Source of the DNA: Lophius americanus
Lineage: Eukaryota > Chordata > Actinopteri > Lophiiformes > Lophiidae
Direction of reading: 5' to 3'
Length of the DNA: 64,000 nt
Assembly: GCA_037951165.1 (NCBI GenBank)
Contig: JBBDHG010000014.1
Span: 21,167,501 to 21,231,500, forward strand
Of the stretch, positions 25,616 to 40,100 are shown one piece after another. The translations under genes were made by a program, and so were the position numbers. Numbering within the stretch: position 1 is the stretch's first letter; each line of letters starts with the position of its first letter. The notes under the pieces were generated by a model, which saw nothing but the letters and a program-made list of their open reading frames with translations, was not told the DNA's origin and ran no database searches.

Positions 25616-28600
25616 TCAGATCTTATCAGATACAGTTATGTACAGAGTTTGAGTCAAATGTCATCGGAATGAAGTTTCAATCACTATTGTTGATCATCTC
25701 GTCACAATCAGCTACTCATCTTTCTTATTTTCTGTCTAATAAGTAGATCGGTGCTTGTAGCAAAAACTCATTCATGTAAAGAATATCATGATCGTTTTTT
25801 TAACATCTCATGTGTGGAGCACTAGAAGATGGAGCTCTTATGAAATTTTCACAAAAAGGCATCCACCAAGAATATAAATATCGTTCCTGAAAAAAATGTA
25901 TCTGTCTTTCACATTCAGAAGATATATTTGATAAATGTTTCGTCCATCAACAGCCAGTTTCCGATTATCCATATTTATTGTGTTTGCTACTAAAAAGTGT
26001 GAATGTGCTTATGGATGTACTTAGAAGTGCTTAAACTGCTGTCATAAAATAAAAATAAAATGAAGGATTCACTTCAGCCACAGACATTTAGAGTGAGGTA
26101 AAACAAAATAATTATAATAATAATAATGAAATGAAATTGTTCTGTAGGAGTGATGGGTGTTGTAGGAAATAGTCTTTTAATTTCCCTGGTTAAGATTATA
26201 GTCTGTTAGAGCCTGTGAATATTATGGATTATATTTTAGATAGTAATTATTGATTGACATAATGTTAATAGTCCTCTTAATAGGCATCCCATTCAATTTT
26301 CTGCAGTGTTTTATACCTCTGCACTTCATTTTACTTTACTATTCTGTGATTCCATCAAAAGCCTTGTTCCACATGTAGTGCACCTCCTTGGGTATTTGCC
26401 AGGAAATTGGAATGGACCCAGCATGGGCTTCAATACAAAATGAACCCTGCTAACCAGATTCATATTCTGCTTTTTTTCTCAGATGTGTAAAGGAAAAAAA
26501 GAATAGAAAAAGAAAAACTGTTTTCTATTCATAGACGTCTGCAGTTCATGTGTGAAAACGAAATTGTCTCTGGCCATGCTTCATCGCTTCAAAATAAAAG
26601 GCAGGCAAACGCCCTTGAAACATATTTTGTTGTCATATTTTACATATGGTATCAGACTGCGAGGATGTTTTACATACATCAGGAGCTCATACTGCGTTTC
26701 CTTTTAACGTATTTGTCAGTTTTACTGCTTATCGTCCTCTTTAGTTAATAAGTTACACAGACTTTTCACAGCTTTTGCATCAGACGCCGAGTTATTCTGT
26801 TCAAACTGAAGTGAGACCAAACTCCTAACCTCCTTGAAGGGGGTAGACCAGATGGACATTCAAGCTGTGTACAAATCCAGGTACGAATCTGCCACCAGCT
26901 TACGGGATGCAGATTCTGACTTTTCACTTTACAATGTCACTGCTAACACCCGACACAGAGAAGAGGGGGGTTACATCATTCACAGGTCACCAGTTCATCA
27001 CGGGCCCAATCCATAGAGACAAGCAACATCTGAACTTTCAAATTCCACAAAGACGGGCTCAAAGGCCAAGCATGGAATTGAAGTCTGGGCTGCCAAGAAT
27101 ATGTAAATGCACTGATAAAATAATGAAGTAATAAATTGCATGTTCCTGGTATTTGTTTGGACACGGAGAAAAATCTACTAACTGCCTCGTATTGTTTGAT
27201 TGCAGTGCGTGAGATTTTTCTTATTTTCTTATATTTATCTCTTAGAATAAATGGAATATAATATTCATAACTACATATTTTTTATGTAATTCCAGCTTAA
27301 ATAAAATATTTTTTTAATGTTTGAGGAGCAAAATTCTTCTTTATCCCCATATGAGCAGACGAAGAGGGATTTTGCATTTTAAGTTGTTACTTGGCTCTGT
27401 GTTTTGACAAATGGAGTATCAAACTTATTATTTGGAACAAGAAAAAGCAACGGAGCACCTAGCCTTGCTGTCAACGTAAACATGAAGAATCACCACTTCC
27501 TGGGGGTCGTTGGCTATAAGAGCGCACCATCTCTCATCCTGGGTAACGATCACTTAGGACCGGCAGCGATATGTGAGCCGTCGAGATGATTTCAGCGGGT
27601 GCCCACTTTTAATTTTTATAAAGTAAAATCCCTTGATTTCCAAAGGAGAAATTCATCTTGGATACAATGCTGTAGAGGGACATTTAGCCTATAGAGAGAT
27701 GTAAAGATTTTCTAGCAACGTACACCTACATATTGACATTCAATTCTGAAACAGTATCAACAATAATTGCAAGAACAAATAATAAAGCAGACGTCCATAA
27801 GAGCTTTTGTCCTTTGGTCTAAGTCTATGAGTCCAATAGCTGATGGGAGCTGAAACCAGACAACAGCTGCAGGCAACTGGGTTTGCACTTTGCCACTTTG
27901 AGCAACCAATATTGAGAGCGGTGATAACGTGGGTGATCTTCAATGATTTTGTTGATTGTTCTAAAGCAGCCTTAAGGATCATAGTCTCACTCATATTTGA
28001 GTACATGTCAGAGCCTATACTTTCCCACTTTCATTTGAGTAAATAGGTTCATTTCTCTTTGAGTAAAACAGTGTGGACCTCTGCATACAGGTTTGAAAGA
28101 AGGTTGAATTGTCTTTCTACCTCGTTCTTCAAATTCAACCCGAAGAAAAAGATTACCCCTGCAGGTATTGGACACTTTTTTCCTTTCCAGTGGATTCATG
28201 AGAACACTATTCGGTTCCTCAGGGGAATGAGGAACCAAAGTCAACGCAATTGTGCCAATTTAACGATGCGATATTGGTATATATTGTGTACACAGTGTTT
28301 ATTATAGAGTACAATCGACATGCAGTATATTATATTTTTTAAATATATATATATATATATTTAAATATATGACTTTGGTGATAGTTTCATCCAGTTTTAA
28401 AAACAAAACTGGACCAAAATCGCTCACTCTGATTATTAAGTTTTTGTATCCATAAGGCTCAAAAGAATCAGATGAATTGAGGTGGAGATCAAAATGTGGC
28501 AATGAGCCTTGTGTACTGCTGGAGGAAGGTGAAGCACTTGAAACATTTTTTTTTTAAATTATTATTAATTATATAGTTTGCTCTGTTTGGCATATTTTTG

Positions 28601-28849
28601 TGTTTTCATTTGATTTTCTTCACCCATTTTTTTCTCTCTGTGGACGTTTAACCCACCCTCTGACAGTTGCCATTGTAATGATTGATATTATTTTGACTTC
28701 ACCTTCAGTCTGTTGGCTGATCGGTGCACATGTAGATGTTTTTGCTGTGTGCTCATAACCTAAATATAACTAGAATAAGAAATGAATAAACTTTCTCTAT
28801 TGAGAGGCTTGTATGCTTCGGGTGTCATACACCACCTCACCACCAGGGA
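25616..28849. other. Upstream region without a recognised gene
   Basis: Frames at 26548, 26834, 27843 and 28008 have no domain I can name and no conserved splice context. A short (TA)n lies near 28341-28361. A stretch near 26985-27030 resembles a widespread fish repeat, but too weakly to name. Confidence 0.4.
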
Positions 28850-29034
28850 CAGTGAGCCACAGAAAGTGTGTCAGTAGTTTAGAGGTGGGCGGAGAACTTC
28901 ACCTCCGCGTTGCTGAGCAAGCAGAACTTTTTATAGTGGTAGATGTATGCAGGCGAGTTGAGGAGTGTCGTGGTGATAAAGTAGATGTCAATTAACGGAG
29001 GACTCTCAGCGGCGACCGGTCCCACACAGCACAG
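28850..29034 (+). promoter_or_regulatory. lmo7: Candidate lmo7 promoter and non-coding first exon
   Basis: This short, more GC-rich patch lies just upstream of the first coding exon. It has a TATA-like motif (ctttttatag, about 28926-28935) and ends in a good donor, ACAG|GTGATC, at 29034/29035. A matching acceptor precedes the coding exon (tactgttccttaag, ending at 29193). A 5' UTR exon starting near 28960 and spliced to 29194 is plausible but inferred from signals alone. Confidence 0.4.
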
Positions 29035-29220
29035 GTGATCTAACAACCCGCTAATTCGGACAACAACCCATCAGGTAGCTGTTTACAATCTGTCAACAGA
29101 TTTTATTTTTTTCCCTGGTTGGTATTAACTGAATTTATTTGATGAGCCCATAACTTTATAGAACGAATTGTTGCTCTTGTACTGTTCCTTAAGGTTTGTT
29201 CCTGTTGAGAAGAGTAAAGG

Positions 29221-29289
29221 ATGGAGTGGCGTCAGCAGACCAGTGTCAGCTGTGCAGACGCCTTCAATGAGGCTCAACGCTGGATTGAG
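29221..29289 (+). CDS. lmo7: lmo7 coding exon 1 (start)
   Basis: The ATG at 29221 follows an in-frame stop (TAA, 29215-29217), so it is the first possible start in this exon. It encodes MEWRQQTSVSCADAFNEAQR then WIE, the usual N-terminus of short LMO7/LIMCH1 forms and the first helix of the CH domain. It ends in phase 0 at donor GAG|GTACAT. A longer isoform from an upstream promoter remains possible. Confidence 0.9.
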
Positions 29290-31741
29290 GTACATGCATA
29301 ACTCTCATCCCTCACAAAGACCTTTTCATGTGTGGGGAAATGTTAGGATTTAACAAATTAGTCATTCAACCAGTTGTAGAAATGTGGGATGTTTTATGTT
29401 AGTAGCTGGAAGTGTTCTGAAGCATTAAAAATACCCTTGCCTTGCTTTGGCCAGGCCAGCTGATGCTCATCACACTCCTGACACTCATAATCCCAAATTG
29501 ATGCTCATTGATTGAGTCACATTTGAGTTCAATTGCAAAATTCACCTTTGTTAAACTCATGTTAAGAATTTGCCTCCTGACACTACCCTTTGAGAACCAT
29601 CTGTGGTTGTGCAGATAAAAATGAAAATTTGACTCAAGGACTCCCGGAGCTTCAGAGGGAAATGCATATGAAAGGAGAGAAGATAATTGGATTGAAAATC
29701 CGCGTCAGCCTGCCTTATTTGAGGTCCGTTCTCTCCGTTCAGTGAGATGTGACGCTTGAATTTGCTCATAGCTTGTTTTGATCAGTGGCGTGGAGCTCTT
29801 TCCCCCCTGGCTGTGTTTAATGTGATAGGCACATGGTGCAGACAGGTCGTGGAGGATGTGGTTTTAGAGAAACGTATAGTTTCAGTTTTATGTTGAGGTA
29901 GCTCCTGTCCAAACATTGCACAAGTTAAAACGGTTCAATCATTCCCTATGAATACACCTGGTATACCTCTGAAAGTTTTGAGTGGATTCATTATGGAATC
30001 TTTGTCCAGCACTCTCAAGGCTTACAATCTCACTACTTAATTTTTCAAGCACTGAAAAGCTGCATGAACGGTGAGGTGAACAGCAGACAGGAGGGAAGCG
30101 AGGCATACCGCTTTTAAGTAAATGATAAAAATGTTTACTGCACCAAAACACTGCATTGAACATCTGTTGGCATCTGTTGGCACAATCTGTAACACTAAAC
30201 GTGTTAAGTGTGTTGCAGATTGTGGAATAATTAGCTCCCATTTATTTAAGTATCCAGAAATTGTATGTTTATCATTACCGCCAGTACCAACTGCAATTCT
30301 ATGTAAATGGCTACTTATTACTTGTTAGACTGAGAAAAATAAAGGATGGACCTCTTTTACTTCATATTAAGAAGCCATCTTATCCCTATTTTTTTAGCTA
30401 TGTCCCTCATCGTTCCATTTTATTTAACCAGGGCAAAATTAACTCAATGAGTTAATCCCCCAGTTCTTAATTTGCTTTCCATTTATTAAATATGACAACG
30501 AGCGGCAATATCAAATATCAGAAAGTCCAAAAGTTTATGGTATTAACTGACCCGATATTCACACTTATTGATGTGACTGATATGTGCAATTTTAGTATTT
30601 TATTCTATTGGTTCTGTAAGAATTTGATTCCAAAGATTCTGTCATGTCTGTCTTTTTAATTTAATTTTTATTTTAATTTTTTTAGATTAAGGAAACCCAC
30701 TCTTAGCTAGCTAATCTGGAAATGTACAATTTGCATTTAAGAGCACATTTTTCAGTTGAGTTCTACGGTCTCATGGACCCGATTGTTTATTGAAATGACC
30801 TATTAAAGTTTAGCTGCCAGCATCTTGACCCAATGTTTTAGTCTCTCAACCTGGAAATGCATTGTTTCTCTGATTCTACTGAAACACGTCTTCTCCTTGC
30901 CCAGTGCCCACTTATTCCAAAAAGTCATTCTGATTGTGGATTCCTGGGGGGACTAATTAGTGAGAAGAATAGCCTTTTGGGCCCTGTGTTAGTTATGGCG
31001 CCAAGCTTTAATAGCCCCATTTTTATGTCCCCATTACCTCCCCTCTGCCTTGTGCTTGTCTCTGCCGTCTGTTATGTCATAATCTTTGATTTGACCATAA
31101 ACATATTTCTAATTACTGGTGTGAACGCTTGTCCACATACATCTCTGGCCCACTGTTCTGCTGTTAGAGCCGCTATGTCATGGTTTGTACATTGAAATCA
31201 TTTAAACCTTAGTTGGATGATTTCTCAGCTGTCTTGGTTAACCATAAAACTACCCAGAGCAATTCATTTGACTTACTCTGTTTACTTTTGAGAGCAGCAA
31301 AAACCGTCAAATTATTCTGATTAACTTCAACCATGTCTCTGTTGTCCTATTTTCCTGTTCTTATTATATTTCATCATCTACTGCAAACAACTTAGTTTTT
31401 TTTCTCTGCCTTATTATCAGGAGTGCATAAATTATTTACGAACTGTGACGGAGTTTTCTTTTTTTCTTCCGTTCAATGACACTGGTAAATATAACCTCAT
31501 ATATCCTTACTTAGACCATCAGCTAAAGTATAAGGGACACCAGCGGACTTATTTAAAATATTTCATGATCAATACTGAACTGAACTTTTTCACGACTGCA
31601 GACCAGGAACAGCCAATAAGACCTGTAGTTCTGTTTATTTGATCCTTATTTGGTTCCATTTTTCAAACATATTAATGGTGTCTGCACAAAATGTCCACTT
31701 TATATATATATATAGGGTTATATATAGGGTTATATATAGGG

Positions 31742-31789
<48 letters not shown>

Positions 31790-32502
31790 CAGTTTGAGGT
31801 AATAAATGCAGTTGTGGGCAAGTTCAGTTAAAAGCTTCTCTTTCTTTGAAAAGCCTGATCTGCATTTCAGCTTCAACTAGTTCAACAACTACAGGGTGTC
31901 AATTGCAAAGCAACAATGTTGAAAAAAGTAAAATACAGTAGACGGAAAAACGTCTAATACACATGTGAGTGGTGGAAGGAAATTAAATGGATTGATATTC
32001 TAATTTATTTTTATTTCCATAGGAAGTAACTGGAAAAGTATTTGGCTGCAAAGACTTCCGTGCTGCATTAGAGAACGGAGTCCTGCTTTGCGAGTGAGTA
32101 ATTATCTGACTGATCTCCAACTCATGCACTAGGATATTTTCTGACTATTACAAATGGATGCTTTAATTGCAAGAAATTCAATTTGAGCTCAAGTACCATG
32201 CAAAGCGCGAGTTGGACAGTTTAATTTGCCAGTTTAGCTTCGGCGGCGGCCCTGACCCAGAGGTAAGAGTGTATTCCAGGGCTGCATCCTGGGGATTTCT
32301 CAGTATCTCTCAACATCATTGAAGTAAACGGAAAAATATTGAAGGTTGATCAAAAATGTAATTGAACATAATACGGACGATCCTAAAATAATTGTTTTCT
32401 ACAGCAACTGTGGTGGTGAAGCAGCCACTTCTTTTCAAAACACATTTAAAAAGGCACCGACATTAAAATGCTTGGTGCTACAAAAAGGACAACAAGTAAA
32501 CA

Positions 32503-32596
<94 letters not shown>

Positions 32597-34083
32597 TTTT
32601 ATATATATATATATATAGCTCACATAAAATAATGAATCACAGTTTGGTTCTTGATCAAAAAAAACATACAAGTAAAAAATCTTTATTAATATACATTGCA
32701 TAATTTGTATGAATGATCAGATCAGTGGAAATCAAAATCATTATACCATTAAGGGCTGGATTCTAAATTATACCAAAAATCTAAGTGAGAAACTGAAATC
32801 ACAGACTGATCCAACTTGAGTTAATTTCATCACAACAACAACTCCTAATGTGACCCAGGAGTGTGTTCATATGAAAATGTCTGGGTGCGCTCCTGATGAG
32901 ATGGAAGATGGTGTCCTGTGGGATCTCCTCCCATACCTGGATCAGGGCTCCTGGCAGTCTGTGGTAATTGGTGGTGGCATCTGATGCAACGATACATTAC
33001 GTCTCAGAGGTTCTCAGGTTGATTCAGGTTCAGAGAAAATGAGGATCAATTACATCAAAACCTCCATCCTCCAGGAACTGCATACACAATCTGACCACAT
33101 GAGGCTGGGCATTGTCATAGACCAGGAAGAACCCAGTGTCCACCAGACCAGTGTAAGGTTTGAAAGTGGGTCTAAGTTTCATCCTGGTGCCTAATAGTAG
33201 TCAGGATACTGTTGGCTAACCCATGGAGGTCTGTGAGACCATCCAAGGATCTGTCTCCCAAGACCATCACTGACTCCCTCCAACCAAACCGATCCTGCTG
33301 GATAATGAGGCAGTACAATTACGTTCTCCACAGCATCTCCAGACTCTGTCACGCCTGCCACATGACATCAGTTTGAACCTGCTCGCTTCTGTGAGGAAAA
33401 CGGGGCGCCAAAGAACCTGCCAATTCTGCTGTTCTCTGGTGAAGACCAATTGAGCTCAATGGTGCTGATCAGTGAGCACAGGTCCCAGTAGAGGAAGTCG
33501 AAGTCGTGGCCCTTATGCCACCCTCATGCAGTCTGTTCCTGACAGTTTAGTCAGGAACAGTATGCCAGTAGCCCACTGGAGGTAATTTTGTAGGGATCCG
33601 TCAGTTCTCCTTCTGTTCCTCTTCAAACTGAGGAAGCGATACCAGCCTGGCTACTGGGTTCAGCTGTCCAGCTCTCCTCGTGTAACGGCCCATCTCCTGG
33701 CATCTCCTCCATGCTCTTGAGACGGTGCTGGAAGACCGTCCAGCACAACAAACCGTTTGCAACCGACGCAGGGAAAAGCCATCCTGGAGGAGCTGGACTA
33801 CCTGTTCAGCATCAGTGGGCTGCAGGTACTGCCTCATGTCATGAGTAGTGACAAAGACACCAGCAGAACACAAAACTAGAGAAGAGTCAGTCAGGAGAGA
33901 GAAATGGTCTCTGGCCAGCACCTTCAAAATGATTCCTATTTTGGGTTGTTGTCATACTTTTGCCTCCCCATTTCACCTGTTGTCACTTTCACTTGCACCA
34001 AAGCAGGTGAAACTGAATAACAATCACTTTTTCTTCCTAAATAGACAGATTGATATCCCTGAAGTTTAACTGTGTGTGTGTGT

Positions 34084-34153
<70 letters not shown>

Positions 34154-37100
34154 CTTTTGTTTTGTTTTTTAAGCCAATGGTATTGTTGCAGTCTGGATAA
34201 CAAGTCTTTGTTTTCCCATGTAGCTTGATCAACCAGTTAAAACCCGGTATCATTAAGAGGGTAAACAGGCTCTCTACTCCAATCGCTGGCCTGGTGAGTG
34301 TTTGTTCACATCTCCCTCTTTGTGTGTGTGTCCTTACCCCAATCATTCTAATAAACCACTTAATGGGCGTCAAGTACAAATGCATAAAGCTACTGTTAGT
34401 TGAGACATTGTGTTATTTCCTTTTTAAAAAGGCATTCTGAGTGGTTAAAATTTGGAATAATCATGAAACTGCGCTTGAGTTTGACAACCTGACTGCTGAA
34501 TCTACACTACTCAAAAAGAATAAAGGGAACACTTAATAACACACATCCCAGATCTGGATGATTGAAATATTAAGGTTGAAAATCTTTATTCATTACATAG
34601 TGTAATTGGTTGAGAACAAAATAACGTAAGAACAATCAATGGAAACCAAAATCATTAACCCATTGAAGACTGGATTCAGAATCATACTCAATAGCAAAGT
34701 GGAAAAATTACATCCCAGGCTGATCCAATTTTTGTTGTGTGGCCTCCAAGTGCCTGTATGCACTCCCTAAAATGTCTGGGCATGTTGCTGATGAGATGAC
34801 TGATGGTCTTCTGGGGTATTTCCCCCCGGACCTGGATCAGGGCATCACTCAGTTTCTTGACAGTCTGTGGTGTGAATATATCCATGGCCCTCAATGGATA
34901 TGCCTCCCAAGATCATCACTGACCCACCGCCAAACCGGTCATGCTGGAGGATGTTGCAGGCAGCAGAACGTTCTCCACACTTTCTCCAGACCCTCTCACG
35001 TATTTGTGGGGCTGTGGCGTGGCTCCTCCTGTTTCTATTCCTATTTATTTTCAACAGTTTAGAATGAGGCTATATATGGTATTTATCGAAACCTAAAACA
35101 TGGTATACCAGGATAGAAACATAGATCTAGTCAGCTGGGTTCTGGTGTCTGTATTAACGAAGATATTGAGAAAGTCAACTCGAGGGAGGAAACAGATATG
35201 ATTTAATTGGTTGCACTCATATCAATATTCTATCAATAATCCTAGCTAATCATTAACAGGTTTTTACACTATGATGTATTGTGTATATGTCAGATCTATC
35301 CACGTTAAAGCTTTGATCTAAACTGTATCAAGTGTGGTCAAGACCAAACTATCTCAGTCTTTTGTAGAGCCCGGGTCTACCTTTTCATCCAGATCCACAC
35401 AAATGTTTTTTCTTGTTTTTTTAATTTCCAATCTCATTTAATTGAAAGCTTGGATCTGGCCCATAATGTGTTCTTCCTGGGTCGTGCACCATCATTTGAA
35501 ACTGTCATGCAAGTCCATCCAGTGGCTGTTTCAGAATCCTATAGTCGGATGAGTTCTATAAACAAATCTTTATGAAACTAATGAGAGCAATGCAAATAGA
35601 CAAGGAAGTTAATCATAAGCTTAAAATTGCCTTGAAATTAAAACTGTAGGTTTGCCACAACCCCTTATAACAAGATGTATAAGTAATATAGTGAACTAAG
35701 ATAATTATAAATCAGTAGTTCTTGCTAACAATATTCACAGCCATACTTCTGATACATTTGAGAGCAGGACTTTTATTTAGTGGTTGGTACTTTGCAAGTT
35801 CACCTGACAAAAATCAAACCAAAATAACATCTGTCATTATTACCAACCTATTCTGATTTTATAGCAGCTCTCCACATTTTCTAATTAAAGAGGCAGTCTC
35901 CTTTACCTGTCTCTGATTTTAATTTCCAGGACAACGTGAATTTATTCCTGAAAGCCTGTGGAAAACTGGGACTGAATGTGTCCCAGCTGTTTCATCCAGG
36001 AGACCTGCAGGACCTGTCAACCCGAGCAACACTCCGGTACAGTTCTTTTTAAGTGTCGGACAGAGTATGAATGGTACTGTCCAAACGCGACGCGTTCTTT
36101 ACTTTCTCACCATGCGTCCATAGCATGACTGTTTTTTCTGCTGTGGACATTTAATGTTTATCTGATTTGACTGTGACACCTCTGCTGAATGAGGTTCATT
36201 GTTGCGTATTACAGCTGCTTTGCATTTACAGGCGAAGCTTTGCCTTACAGACTGATGACCTGATCTTGCTCAGTCCTGATAAGCCAAGCATTGCAAAAGA
36301 CAAGTCACTGTAGTTTTATTGTTTACCATATAAGCTGATGCTTTTGTACCGGAAAGCTAAACCAAGGTTTTGTTTTTTTTGTGGACGTGCACTGACTGCA
36401 ATTTTCTTGGCAATCACCAAATATTTTATTTTTTTTTTACATATATAAATAGTCTGACCGGCCAATATCTATTTAGGCAGTTTCCGTTTTTTTCTTTTCT
36501 TCTTGGAGCTTTTATAATCATCATTGTAATGGCAATAGAATGGAAGTAAGGTTGGTCGGTGATAGTGTATGTATTCTTGACCTGTTGAAATTAATGTACC
36601 CTCCGTCGTCTTTGCGGAGTGTTTCTTAAACAACTCGTATGACATTTCAAAGTGAAATAAAACTTAGTAAGCCTCTTTCAATTCTATTATATTTAATGTT
36701 GACTTTGTTCTGGGACTTCAGGTCTCGTGGCTGACTCTGTGCTGTAGCTAGCTTTAGCGGCTGTGCTAACTTTAGCGGCTGTGCTAACTTTATTTTCTTG
36801 AAACTTGCTCTGGTCCCCGGGATGATTCAATTTGAAGTGTCTCATTACGCTTGTTGTCCCAACGTTGTCTGGCTTCTTTCTCCACAGCTTATTCTTTACT
36901 GGTGTTACAAATTGTGAGCTTTGTGTTTTCTGGTTTAGCTGTGAGATGTTTGTATGCGTGTAACAGGCACCCAATCAGGCTCAAAGGATGCTGCTCGATT
37001 GCCAATTTCTTGAAACTAAGCCACTTAGCACCTCAATTTTTTTTCTGTTAGATTGTGTGTTTAATTCCATTAGTTCTGGTCTCACTTTGAAATTTTAAAA

Positions 37101-40100
37101 GTATATTTAAAAAAACCTTTCTTTGTTTGTTTTTTTGTTTTTTTTCAATGACTAGATTCATGAATGATTATATAACTAAGTAACTTTCTGCAATTGTTTG
37201 GAAAGTCCAAACCATCCAAAAAAACAGTCCTTTTACTCTGTAAATATTCAAGCATACCGTGGGTTTGCCAGACCAAAGCTAGCTTCACATCTGTAATACT
37301 TGTGCATTTCAAATTGAAAAGTCTGACTCAAACAAATTGGGTGTGAAGGGCCCCTCTCTGTTTTTCAACCATGTGCAGTCATTCAGAAAAAATGCAGCAT
37401 GAACGGCACAAACTCACAAAATTCTCTTTATTTTTATTGTAGGAAAGATGAGAGCAACAGAAGACTGAAAAATGTAAGCTTCCCCAGGATACCTACTCAA
37501 TTTATTCTCCACCAATGATGTCATATCTACTGTCTACTTTGTTTATTTCTCAGCAGGATTATGCAAATAACTACTTAAATACTTTTTTTTTTGAATCCTT
37601 TTCGAGAGATGAAGCATGGGTGACGGAAGAACCCATTCAAATTTTGGGGTGGATTCAAATCACAAAGTGCATTTAAGAATAATTTCACTCAATGATTATG
37701 ATTTGGTCCCTGCAGCTGAAAGCAGTGGTGGGTGAGTGATTTAGATAAGAGTGGCAAAGCAGCAAGTAACAGAAAAAGAAGAAAAAATGTATTCTGTTAT
37801 TATATGTAAGTAACACTCTAAAGCAAAACAGACGACCCACATGTCACCGGACCCTGCATGAAAGAGTTTAGTGCACATCAAACTTGTTCATTGTAACCTG
37901 GCTGCTAGGACTGGGCACCAAATGTATTGATTGCCATTTAGAACGAGTCTCTCCAATAAATGTTGCTAATGTCCATTAGTTTGATTAATACTTTCTGGAA
38001 TGCATGCACTCAGTCATATTTTACACTCCCACTGGTTGCTACTTTAACCCTAATACTCAGAATGGTAGGAAGAAATGTCCCTTATAGTGTCATACGTGAA
38101 GAGTGATTGCAAATTCGGCCACGCATGCACAGGCTGCACTTACAGATATGGATAACATACGCTATTATCATCTGTCCTGCTCTACTTTACCCAGTAAAGG
38201 ACCGGAACACTTCTGCCAAATCAGACGACATGTTGTTTATCAACCAGAAACCAGAAAAGAGTTTGGCTCCTGTTGCTGCTGCCAGCATCGTGACTCAAAG
38301 TAATGAATTTCACTGAGTTTGGGGATCAACCCAACACTTTTATGGCTGGGCCTTCAGCCGCATCTGAAAATGCAAATATGTGTGCGCGGAGCATGTGATT
38401 ACTGTATGTTTACACGCTTGTGTGCACTGCTGGTATTTCACATGTTCCAACGCTTACAAGGTTTTTTGTTTATCTGTGAGGCCTCATTTAAAACACACAA
38501 TGGGAGACAATTTGGATGCAGTAATGAGGGTGTTTTTTCCCCGAACAATCTTTCTTTGAAATGGATGTAACATTTAAGCAATTAAGGTCAATTTTGGTTC
38601 CATTGAAATCCATTTCATGCAGGTCTCCAAAAGGATACAAATAGCTCCCTGTTTTTACATGTAGCCACGGTGTTATGTGGAAGAACGCTTGTGTGCTGTT
38701 GCACCTCATCCTATACAAAACCGGATTGTTTTACAGTTAAGCTAGAATTCATTTTGAGGGGTATTTTGCCTCATAGTTGCGATCAAGCTTTCTTCAATCT
38801 ACACCATGACAGCTGAAAGTAACGTTCTATAGAAATGTGTGCTAATACCAGAATGTAATCCAAGTCAGTATCTGAACATGCTAATGAGACATGGATGAAA
38901 TTGACCAATATAGTGTATTTTCTAAGCACAAACCCCCAATTATTGTCTCACTTGATGTTTTTGTTCTCTTGGCTGTAAGCTCCAGTAAATATTCTGGGAT
39001 ATACCCTAGCCGTCAGGGACGACAGCTTAGGCCAGTTGCCATTGGGCATCACTGAAAGAATAGGGAGAGAAATGCCTTTGATAGTAAATGAACAAATTCT
39101 TATGCAGCTTATAAACTGACTTAATGTTGGAAATGTGAATACATGCGTAGTTTTATTATTTAAATTTTGGAAGCTTTAACCAAACCCAATAAGACATAAC
39201 TTAAAGGAATCTGTTCAGTTTCTTCACAAAAAAAAACAACACTGTTTTTTTGGTCATATCTTCCTGACCGTTGGTCCAATTTAGTCCAACTCAATGCGGT
39301 CTATTTATGATTCATATTCTACACACTAGGGGAACTTTTTCTACGATAAATGCATAACTTCACGTTAAATTTGTTGGGTTCATTCAGGGGGATAGACTGT
39401 ACAAAGAAGCCTATTGGGGACTTTTTCGGGGACATAACCTTGCTGTTGGGGACGACAGCATAGGCCTAGCTTGGGGTGACATTCTGGAATCATTTAGATT
39501 TGTCGGCATGGCTTAATTTTATATCATCATGAACTTATAAAATTGCAAATATGTTTAAAATAATCAACGGTTTAATCCCTCTGAAAAGTAAAGGATTATT
39601 TCTTAAAACATGACAAAACTTTTTTTAGCTGGTTTGATTCAGGGTAAATAAGTTAAGTAGTTCAAACTTAACATGGTTTCTATTGTGATGCCAGTTATTT
39701 ACTACAGTTGTCTATATTGTCAGGGTAAACGGTGTATGAAGAACACTTATGGTATTTCCTTCACTATGGTGTTGTGTACAAGGTGCCGAATCCACCAATT
39801 TTGCTTAAACTGAAGGAAAATGATGTGATAATATGTCATCATTGTAGCTTTGTCCATTGCAAACCACCTCTGTTAATTCCTAAAATAAAAAGCTAGAGAT
39901 ATTGAGCACAGCAATTATGGAAATCTAAGCCATTAAGTAAAATCATACATGAAAATGGTACCAGTAATGGGATGGAATAGGAGGATTATGCTATCCTAAT
40001 GTGCGCGCTGCAATGATTTACTTGTTAAGAGGTTGGAATGGGAGCTCTTAGGAAATGCCATAGTGGTGCTTTAATTGTGGTTGGCAATTGATGGAAAAAA

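Noticed and set aside
33936..34385. 149-codon minus-strand frame with a Thr-His run.
   Set aside because: The run is a translated (TG)n tract, and the frame overlaps lmo7 exon 3 in antisense.
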